From NCBI GenBank assembly GCA_030594725.1, contig JAUVEQ010000005.1:1-21623 (forward strand): DNA of 21,623 bases. Reading direction: 5' to 3'. The DNA is from Methanobacteriota archaeon (GTDB lineage: Archaea > Thermoplasmatota > DTKX01 > GCA-020343715). The position numbers and the translations under genes are program-made. Under the pieces are notes generated by a model. That model was not told the DNA's origin and made no database searches. It saw only the letters and a program-made list of their open reading frames with translations. This document shows, piece after piece, positions 1 to 6,110 of this stretch. Each line of letters opens with the position of its first letter. Position 1 is the stretch's first letter.

Positions 1-660
1 GTGGTAGAGGCGGGCAGACCGGGCAAACCCAAGGCCCGCAAGAAGCACCACTGGTTCGAGCGCTTCCGCTGGACCCTTTCCTCCGATGGCGCTCTTATCG
101 TGGGAGGCAAGGATGCCTCCAGCAACGAACGGGTGGTGCGCAAGTACCTCAAGGACCGGGACCGCTACTGCCACGCGGACTTCCACGGGGCGCCCTCCGT
201 TGTCATCAAGGACCCGGGAGGGGGCGTTCCCGAACAGACCCTGGAAGAGGGCTGCGCCATGGCCGCCATATACTCGAGGGCGTGGTCGGCGGGGAGGGCC
301 TCGGCCGACGCGTACTGGGTGACCCCGGAGCAGGTCTCGAAGACGCCCCAGAGCGGTGAGTTCGTGCCCAAGGGAGGCTTCATCATCCGGGGCCGCCGGA
401 ACTACATCAAGGACATCGAGATGCGCATCGCCATCGGCTGGGTCGAGCACGAGGGCGAGCGCTTGGTGATGGGCGGCCCCCTGGCCTCGGTCAGCGCCCG
501 ATCGAATGCCCGGTTGGAACTGGTGCCGTCCAAGGACAAGAAGGAGACCGTCGCCAAGGAGGTGGCCCGCAGGCTCGGGGCCGAACTGGATGACGTCATG
601 CCTGTGATGCCCCCCGGCGGATGCCGGATCGTGGCCAGTCACGGGCTGCGCGAGGAGTAG
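1..660 (+). CDS. NFACT-family protein (RqcH/NEMF/Rqc2-like), C-terminal part
   Basis: This is the 3' part of a gene that begins before the window; the GTG at base 1 is an internal codon. The visible 219 residues carry the NFACT-R (DUF814) domain at about residues 16-140. Family hallmarks seen are HHWFERFRW, the IVGGKDASSNE strand, CHADFHGAPSVVIK, a TLEEG..AA.YSRAW helix, and QVSKTPQSGEFVPKGGFIIRG. NFACT proteins bind the 50S ribosomal subunit carrying a stalled peptidyl-tRNA and in several lineages add C-terminal alanine tails during ribosome quality control. The N-terminal NFACT-N and coiled-coil parts, with the residues diagnostic for tailing, lie outside the window, so tailing activity cannot be judged. 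The gene ends 9 bases before the convergent surface-protein gene. Family assignment is firm; the exact role is inferred. Confidence 0.9.
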   Translation: MVEAGRPGKPKARKKHHWFERFRWTLSSDGALIVGGKDASSNERVVRKYLKDRDRYCHADFHGAPSVVIKDPGGGVPEQTLEEGCAMAAIYSRAWSAGRASADAYWVTPEQVSKTPQSGEFVPKGGFIIRGRRNYIKDIEMRIAIGWVEHEGERLVMGGPLASVSARSNARLELVPSKDKKETVAKEVARRLGAELDDVMPVMPPGGCRIVASHGLREE

Positions 661-669
661 ACCACGGGC

Positions 670-3600
670 TCACTCGTCATGACGCCTGAGGAAGGTCTTG
701 AGGTCCTCGGTGTCGGAGTAGAACCAGTTGTCGTCTATCTTGGTAACCTTTCGACCGTCGTCCAGCTCCTTCTGCTCTCCCGTCGCCAGTGCAGCTGCGA
801 CCTCGTACCAGTCCATTCCCGCCAGCTCCTTGGCTGGCACCCCGAAGTCGAGTTGGCTGATGGCGGTCTGGTATTCCCGCTTGCGATTGTCGAGAAGTAC
901 CTTCTCGGGATCGGCCTCGGCGAGGAGGGTCGTGTCCATGGCGACGGCCTCGAGCTTCCTAGAGACCTCCTGTTCGACGGGCGCCGCGGCCACGGCATAG
1001 TCCAGGGAGTATTCTGGGGAGGGTGCCTGGTCCGCCATCGGACCCGCCTCTGGCGCCGCCTCTGGCTCGGGAGCGGGCTTGGCCTCGGGGGCCGCCTTGG
1101 CCACGGGCTTCCTCAGCTCCTCCTCCTCCGCCTTCCTGTCAGGCATATCCATCGGTGGGGGCGGGGCCTCGGCGATGGGAATGCTCCGGTTCTTGACGAC
1201 GAAGAACGCGACGCCGATGATGACGATGGCCGCCACGATGCCTACGATCAGGAATGTGGATATCCCGCTGCCCTCGCTGCCGCCGTTGTCTCCGGTGCCG
1301 CCGCCACCGCCGCCTCCATCCTGCTTGTTCACCACGAGGGTGATGGACGTGGGAACGGTGAACTCGCCGTCGGTGACCTCGACGGTTATGTTGTGGGTGC
1401 CCTGGGAGAGGGTGTTGATGGCGAAGGACTTCTCGCTGGACAGTAGGCCATCCAGGCTTGAGCTCCACTGGAAAGAGAGGACGTCCCCGTAGGTAACGTC
1501 GGGATCGATGGCGTAGGCGGAGAAGCTCACCTCATCGCCCTCGATGATCGTGGAGCCGTCCTCGGGGGTCCTGACAGCCACGTCCTGGGGCGGGTCGTTG
1601 CGGTTGCTTATCTCCAGTTCGATGGTGACCATGGTGGCCGCACCACCGTCGGAGACGGACACCTGGATGAGGTGATCGCCCAGCTCGCCCACCTCGGTGA
1701 CGATAGAGAGGATGCCCCCGAACATGGTGGTGCCGTCGTGGTTCGTGACGAGGGTGAACTGGAACGAGGTCGACTCCTCGTCCTTCACCTCGAACAGCAG
1801 GTCCTCAGAATCGCCCTCCACCAACGAGAGGGCGGCCTTGCCATCGACGATCTCGAGATCGCCAACGGCGGTGATTACGGGAAGGTCGTTGATCTCCATC
1901 ACGTTCACCTGCAAGGTCTGGTTGACCGTACTGGTGCCGTCACTGACTGCCACCTCGTAGTGGTACTCCCCGCCCTCGGTGGTGTACAGAAGGGTTATGA
2001 AGGTCCCGTCGAGGGTGACGTGATGGTCCTTGTCGGGCATCGTGATCACCATGTCCTCCAGGTCCGAGTCCTCGTCGGTGATCAGGCTCGCGATGTTTAT
2101 GGTGCGTTCCTGGTCTTCATTGATGGACACCGCATCGATGGGTTTGAAGACCGGTGGATCGTCCACCTCGGACACTACGACGTCCAGGAACACCTGGACG
2201 GCAGTGTTGAAGTCGGACACCTCCAGCTCGATGCTCTCCGATATGCCTCCCTCCTCGTAGAGGATGTTAACGATCTGACCGTCCACCGTCACGTGGCTCG
2301 AGAGGGCCCTGACACGGAGGAACTCGATGGGAGTGTCCACGTCCGCCAGGTAAGGGGTGAGGTTGACCGCGGTGACCTCGTCCTCCTTGATGTTACGCTC
2401 CCCGAGGGGGGACACGATTGGAGGATCGTCCACCGAGGTCACGACCACCTTCGCAAGCAAGCTCTCCACTGACAAGACACCGTCGGATGCCGTGATCCTG
2501 TACTGCTCGGACCCGTACCAGTGGCGAGTTGGCAGCTCGAAGGAGAGGTTGTATTCGTCCACGACGGGGCGGACGTGCATGTCGTTGCTGTTGAAGGACA
2601 CGGTGTATATCATGTCCTCGGGGGCGGTGAACCTGTCGGTGAAGTACTTCCTCAGGTCCACCACGTTCGCCTTTGGCTCGTCCTCGAACAGGGTTACCTG
2701 GGGGATCGCCTTCAGGATCAACGGTGGGTCCCCGACCCACGACACCTTCCAGGACGTCAATGCGGGTTCGTCCGTGCCCGTGCAGCTCATCTCCACGTGG
2801 AGCTTGATCGCAGGGGTGAGGATGGGGTCGATGTAGGTCGATCTCTCGGGCTTTGAAAGGGCCGTCGACCTGTCGGTAACGTTGTCCAGACCGGGCAGCG
2901 GAAGGTCGGTGGACGCGTTCCATACCGAGACCTCGATGAACGTTCCGGGTGGAGCCATGACGTCCACCGTCAGGTACTGCCATATGGTGTCAGGCGGAAG
3001 CGTCACCGGGAAGGTGGTCGCCGAGCCGCGGGCGCCGTAGCGGTTGAAGGTCACGTTGTCCCATGCCGCACTTTCGTCGGGCAGCGAGGTGAACTCAAGC
3101 CTGGAGAAGTTTCCCGTGAAGGTATGGGTGGCGAAGGCGGCACCGGGTCCCATGCTGAAAGTGAAGCTGTCCTTCCTGATCTCGACCTTTCCCTGGTACC
3201 ACTCATTCGGTTCAAGGACCGCGTCCCCGTCCGCGAGCTCCACCTCCAATCCAGCATCGATGTACCCCATCTGGACCTTCTGGTCGGCGTTGGAATACCT
3301 GAAGTAAAGGGCCTGCATGCCGGGTCCCTTCAGCATTATGACGGGCCCTCCCGAAGTGAAGAGACCGGGGCTGAAGTCGAACAACAACTCGAAGTCATGG
3401 TTATCGATCGCGTGCATGGCGGTCGTGTTGCTCTCGGTCGTTGCATTGGTGAGAAGGGTCTCCCAGCGGATGGTGGGGAATCCCTCGGCGGCAACCCAGG
3501 GATCGAGCACTGGGACGTCGAACTCGTCCTCCCAAAGGGCCCTCGAAAGGGTAAGCATGCCGTCATCCACGGTGGCGTTGTCGTACAAGGACACGTTAGA

Positions 3601-3765
3601 GGCGAGATCGAACTCATCCTCGTGGAAACCATCGATAACGGTCGACCTGTCATCGCCGGCCCTGCTCCCTGCCTCCGGGGCGACGGCCATGGCCCCTGCT
3701 GCAAGGGAGAATGACATGATGATGATGACGAGTAAGGCTGTGAGACGGTTAGTATCGTTCTGCAT
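670..3765 (-). CDS. Secreted, membrane-anchored protein with LamG-like and cadherin/Ig-like domains and a cytoplasmic tail
   Basis: The 1031-residue product has a signal peptide (residues 1 to about 30, hydrophobic core LLVIIIMSFSLAAGAMA), a LamG/ConA-like beta-rich region at about 40-250, then four or five cadherin-like Ig repeats recognisable by VDDPPIV, VDDPPVF, INDLPVI and RNDPPQD linkers and by EDE/DGT turns. A Gly-rich linker precedes one transmembrane helix at about 835-858. Behind it lies an unusually long cytoplasmic tail of about 173 residues: an Ala/Pro/Glu-rich stretch, then a compact domain from about 957 ending in WFYSDTEDLKTFLRRHDE. About a dozen NxS/T sequons fit archaeal N-glycosylation. 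I chose the ATG at 3765 because the TATA box at 3822-3830 predicts transcription from about 3800, which is downstream of the in-frame ATGs at 3810 and 3804. Ligand and function are unknown. Adhesion or sensing is inference. Confidence 0.85.
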   Translation of the reverse strand: MQNDTNRLTALLVIIIMSFSLAAGAMAVAPEAGSRAGDDRSTVIDGFHEDEFDLASNVSLYDNATVDDGMLTLSRALWEDEFDVPVLDPWVAAEGFPTIRWETLLTNATTESNTTAMHAIDNHDFELLFDFSPGLFTSGGPVIMLKGPGMQALYFRYSNADQKVQMGYIDAGLEVELADGDAVLEPNEWYQGKVEIRKDSFTFSMGPGAAFATHTFTGNFSRLEFTSLPDESAAWDNVTFNRYGARGSATTFPVTLPPDTIWQYLTVDVMAPPGTFIEVSVWNASTDLPLPGLDNVTDRSTALSKPERSTYIDPILTPAIKLHVEMSCTGTDEPALTSWKVSWVGDPPLILKAIPQVTLFEDEPKANVVDLRKYFTDRFTAPEDMIYTVSFNSNDMHVRPVVDEYNLSFELPTRHWYGSEQYRITASDGVLSVESLLAKVVVTSVDDPPIVSPLGERNIKEDEVTAVNLTPYLADVDTPIEFLRVRALSSHVTVDGQIVNILYEEGGISESIELEVSDFNTAVQVFLDVVVSEVDDPPVFKPIDAVSINEDQERTINIASLITDEDSDLEDMVITMPDKDHHVTLDGTFITLLYTTEGGEYHYEVAVSDGTSTVNQTLQVNVMEINDLPVITAVGDLEIVDGKAALSLVEGDSEDLLFEVKDEESTSFQFTLVTNHDGTTMFGGILSIVTEVGELGDHLIQVSVSDGGAATMVTIELEISNRNDPPQDVAVRTPEDGSTIIEGDEVSFSAYAIDPDVTYGDVLSFQWSSSLDGLLSSEKSFAINTLSQGTHNITVEVTDGEFTVPTSITLVVNKQDGGGGGGGTGDNGGSEGSGISTFLIVGIVAAIVIIGVAFFVVKNRSIPIAEAPPPPMDMPDRKAEEEELRKPVAKAAPEAKPAPEPEAAPEAGPMADQAPSPEYSLDYAVAAAPVEQEVSRKLEAVAMDTTLLAEADPEKVLLDNRKREYQTAISQLDFGVPAKELAGMDWYEVAAALATGEQKELDDGRKVTKIDDNWFYSDTEDLKTFLRRHDE

Positions 3766-3821
3766 TCGGATTTGACCCCCGCGACGACGTTGAGAGATGC
3801 ACATCAACATTGATGGATGGT

Positions 3822-3830
3822 CATAAACCT
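3822..3830 (-). promoter_or_regulatory. TATA box of the surface-protein gene
   Basis: On the minus strand the sequence reads AAAAGGTTTATGACC. The TTTATG core is centred near 3826, which places the start site near 3800 and leaves a leader of about 35 bases before the ATG at 3765. The plus strand of the same segment (CATAAACC) could serve the small plus-strand gene at 3921. Confidence 0.5.
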
Positions 3831-3920
3831 TTTGTCATGGTGCACCGGGGGGCCAGGTGCATGCGAAAAGGGTAGGTGTCTCCACTCCATCCCATCCCTG
3901 GCCATCTTGAGAGGGATCCG

Positions 3921-4040
3921 ATGCCGTCCGCACGTTTGGAGGAGGATCCGAGGGATGCACGCGCCATACTTGTGGTGCTTGCCGGCATCACACTGCTGAT
4001 GGCCACCGTAAGCATCATCCTCTTCAAGCGGATGGAGTGA
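3921..4040 (+). CDS. Small single-span membrane protein, 39 aa (hypothetical)
   Basis: An ATG frame of 39 codons encodes an acidic, charged N-terminus (MPSARLEEDPRDAR) followed by one clean hydrophobic helix (ILVVLAGITLLMATVSIILF) and a short basic end, KRME. GAGAGGGAT lies just before the ATG as a possible Shine-Dalgarno site; an in-frame GTG at 3876 would add 15 residues. The frame fills the space between two minus-strand genes and stops 10 bases before the convergent glycosyltransferase ends. The charge-helix-KR layout is what a real inner-membrane micropeptide looks like, but no family is recognised and the size allows chance. Topology would be N-out/C-in by the positive-inside rule. Confidence 0.45.
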   Translation: MPSARLEEDPRDARAILVVLAGITLLMATVSIILFKRME

Positions 4041-4050
4041 CCCGGTCGGT

Positions 4051-4803
4051 TCATCCGTTCTTCGATCGGGCCTCGGCCCCCTTCTTGGCCGCCTTCTTGG
4101 CCGGCTTGACGTACACCTTCCTGAACCTGCGCAGGTCACGTAGGGTGATGAAGGGCACCGTAGTGGACTTGATGTAGCTCTTCCCCGCAGGGCGGGGGTA
4201 GTGAGCGCAGGGGACCTCCAGGATGCGGCCGCCCCTCAGGTGGGCCAGGGGGAGGATGAACCTGTGGAGGCCCGTGAAGCCGGTGGGGTCGAAGCCCATG
4301 CCCTTGGAGAAATCGCTGCGGAAGGCCTTCAGTCCGCTGTTCTGGTCCTTGACAGGGGTCCTCAGGTACCCCTTGACTATGATGATGTTGTAGACCTTGC
4401 TGATCAGCTTGCGGTCGAAGCGGTCCTCACGTCGGTCCCTGCGGCCGGAGACCACCTCCCATCCCTCCTTCACCTTCGCCACCAGGTCGGGTATCTCCTT
4501 GGGCTCGTACTGACGGTCCGAGTCCATGATGACGGTGACCTCGCCCCGTGCGGCATCGAACCCGGACCTGATGGCCCAGCTGCGGCCACGGTTCTCCCCG
4601 TGATAGATCGCAACGACCCTGGGGTCCTCCTCGGCGAGTTCCCGGACGACCTTGGCGGAACCGTCCAACGAGCCGTCCTCTACGCATATGACCTCGCCGT
4701 CGAGGCCATCCTCGTCGTAGACGGACAGGATGTCCCTGACCAGGGGGCCGATGTTCTGCTCCTCGTTGAAGATCATCAGAACGGTCGAGACCTGCACCGG
4801 CAC
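4051..4803 (-). CDS. Family 2 glycosyltransferase, dolichyl-phosphate sugar synthase-like
   Basis: The 250-residue protein has a GT-A fold of the GT2 family. Motifs in order are LMIFNEEQNIG near residue 9, CVEDGSLDGS at 40-49 (nucleotide binding), the metal-binding MDSD at 93-96, SGRRDRRED at 119-127 and DQNSGLKAFR at 153-162. The last three resemble DPM1/polyprenyl-phosphate mannose or glucose synthases, which load a sugar from a nucleotide donor onto dolichyl phosphate at the inner membrane face. No C-terminal transmembrane helices follow; the tail is Lys-rich (KKAAKKGAEARSK), so it is probably a peripheral membrane enzyme. A TATA-like CATTATTA at 4835-4842 puts transcription about 8 bases before the ATG. 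Sugar and lipid acceptor are not readable. A link to N-glycosylation of the neighbouring sequon-rich surface proteins is inference. Confidence 0.88.
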   Translation of the reverse strand: MPVQVSTVLMIFNEEQNIGPLVRDILSVYDEDGLDGEVICVEDGSLDGSAKVVRELAEEDPRVVAIYHGENRGRSWAIRSGFDAARGEVTVIMDSDRQYEPKEIPDLVAKVKEGWEVVSGRRDRREDRFDRKLISKVYNIIIVKGYLRTPVKDQNSGLKAFRSDFSKGMGFDPTGFTGLHRFILPLAHLRGGRILEVPCAHYPRPAGKSYIKSTTVPFITLRDLRRFRKVYVKPAKKAAKKGAEARSKNG

Positions 4804-4834
4804 CTGCCTCCACCGCGTGTAACGTCAGGACCTC

Positions 4835-4842
4835 TAATAATG
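4835..4842 (-). promoter_or_regulatory. TATA box of the glycosyltransferase gene
   Basis: The minus strand reads GAATCATTATTAGAGG with the core centred near 4838. The predicted start is near 4811, giving a leader of about 8 bases before the ATG at 4803. The rest of the 191-base divergent spacer 4804-4994 holds only a small hairpin (4891-4909) and the plus-strand promoter. Confidence 0.45.
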
Positions 4843-4947
4843 ATTCGGAATGGCATTGGGAGCCTTGACTGCCCCCCGGTAGGGCCTTTCCTCCAGGCCT
4901 TCGCTGGAGCTTTCGAGCGGTCCATCCGTGGATGAATTCAGCCCCAA

Positions 4948-4958
4948 ACTATGTAAAC
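4948..4958 (+). promoter_or_regulatory. TATA-like element of the zinc-ribbon gene
   Basis: ACTATGTAAAC centred near 4953 predicts a start near 4980, about 15 bases before the ATG at 4995. The short leader contains GGAAGTGATGGG, a plausible ribosome site for that ATG. Confidence 0.4.
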
Positions 4959-4994
4959 CCAGATTCCACTCAGGCCGGAAGGAAGTGATGGGAC

Positions 4995-6095
4995 ATGCAA
5001 TGCCCCTCTTGTGGGAACACAGTATCGGCAAGCGCGACCTTCTGCACCAGCTGCGGCAAGGCCATCAGACAGGCGGCCCCGGGGCCCGGAGCGCCGGCCC
5101 AGCCAGGCCAGTCACCCCCAGCAGCACCGCAACCGCCGCCTGGGCCCGCAGGCCCCCAGCCTGGCTTCCAGGCACCACCCGCGCAGCAGCAGACCCGACC
5201 CACGGCACAACCCCAACCGGGACCCTGGGGACCGGGGAGCCCACCAACGCCTCAACCACCACCGGGACCTGGCGGACCCGAGCCCGGGTCCCAAGCGCCT
5301 ATCGCACAGCAGCAACCTCAAGCTCAGCAACAGTCAGGACCCTGGGGGCCAGGGTCGCCCCCGACGCCTCAACCACCACCGGGGCCTGGCGGACCCGAGC
5401 CCGGGTCCCAAGCGCCTCCTGCACAGCAGCAACCACAACCACAGTCCTATGGCCAACCACAACCACAGCCCCATGGCCAACCCCAAGCAGGCCCTTGGGG
5501 ACCGGGGTCGCCCCCGACGCCACAACCACCACCGGGGCCCACCGGACCCGAGCCCAGATGGGACGGCCAGCCTGGGATGGCCCCGATGCACTTAGCGGGC
5601 CCGTCCCCAGGGGCTCCGCCCGGAGGCGCGCAAGGCCAGACGCCCATATCCACGTACATGATGGGGGCAATGATCGTCACCGCCCTCACCGGGATCTTGT
5701 TGATCGTCGACGACTTTGCGGGAGGGTACTGGAGAGATAGCTACACCGAGGGATGGTTCTGGTTGAGTGCATGGAACACCATTTGGGGATTCATCATACT
5801 GATACCGATGGCACTTGCGATGTTCTACATGGCCTACTGGTCCTCCAGTGCCATGAGGGATCCCAGCATCATCACGATCTCCCAGCTGAAGAGGTTCTTC
5901 ATGTTCAGTCTGGCGATCGGAGGGTTCACGCTGTTCCTCGGCATCGTATTCGCAGCCGTCATGATAATCGATGATTACAACGACTGGTGGTTCGACGTGG
6001 GATTCTACGGAGGCCTCATCGGTGGTTTCCTGGCAGCCCTGGTATTCTACCAGGCCATGAAGCAGGCCGAAGCTTTGGGGATACGGACCTCGTGA
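4995..6095 (+). CDS. Zinc-ribbon, Pro/Gln/Gly-rich repeat, four-helix membrane protein
   Basis: The 366-residue protein starts with a short zinc ribbon (CPSC at 3-6 and CTSC at 17-20). Residues 27-215 are a low-complexity Pro/Gln/Gly linker with three copies of a unit beginning GPWGPGSPPTPQPPPGP. Four membrane helices follow at about 218-239, 256-282, 300-326 and 334-355. A cytoplasmic zinc ribbon plus a flexible linker on a small membrane domain is a common archaeal and bacterial layout of unknown function. The linker would let the ribbon reach a partner some distance from the membrane. The ATG at 4995 is supported because the CPSC motif follows directly and GGAAGTGATGGG lies before it. The gene is convergent with the peptidase-like gene, 15 bases apart. 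No enzyme motif is visible. Confidence 0.85.
   Translation: MQCPSCGNTVSASATFCTSCGKAIRQAAPGPGAPAQPGQSPPAAPQPPPGPAGPQPGFQAPPAQQQTRPTAQPQPGPWGPGSPPTPQPPPGPGGPEPGSQAPIAQQQPQAQQQSGPWGPGSPPTPQPPPGPGGPEPGSQAPPAQQQPQPQSYGQPQPQPHGQPQAGPWGPGSPPTPQPPPGPTGPEPRWDGQPGMAPMHLAGPSPGAPPGGAQGQTPISTYMMGAMIVTALTGILLIVDDFAGGYWRDSYTEGWFWLSAWNTIWGFIILIPMALAMFYMAYWSSSAMRDPSIITISQLKRFFMFSLAIGGFTLFLGIVFAAVMIIDDYNDWWFDVGFYGGLIGGFLAALVFYQAMKQAEALGIRTS
5220..5558 (+). repeat. In-gene imperfect repeats encoding GPWGPGSPPTPQPPPGP units
   Basis: Three near-identical DNA segments begin at 5220, 5337 and 5490, with offsets of 117 and 153 bases. Each opens with a GACCCTGGGG- or GCCCTTGGGG-like start and runs through CAACCACCACCGGG. 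The first two extend for about 100 bases into the GPEPGSQAP.AQQQPQ part, while the third is shorter. A weaker ancestor copy is visible at residues 45-66. Offsets in multiples of three keep the reading frame, as expected for expansion by slippage or unequal recombination inside a coding linker. Confidence 0.85.
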
Positions 6096-6110
6096 CGGAC
6101 CCTGTCGAGC

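Noticed and set aside
3766..3810. Upstream ATGs at 3810 and 3804 for the surface protein
   Set aside because: The predicted transcript starts near 3800, and the extension (basic, before the signal peptide) would weaken secretion. The ATG at 3765 gives a normal signal sequence.
4891..4909. Hairpin CTCCAG-GCCTTCG-CTGGAG as a terminator
   Set aside because: No gene ends toward it (both neighbours are transcribed away) and there is no T-run on the proper side beyond TTTC; a stem of 6 bp is common in GC-rich DNA.
5220..5558. Spaced DNA repeats resembling a CRISPR or tandem array
   Set aside because: Repeats lie in frame inside a coding linker, are GC-rich and imperfect, and have no regular spacers or cas genes nearby.
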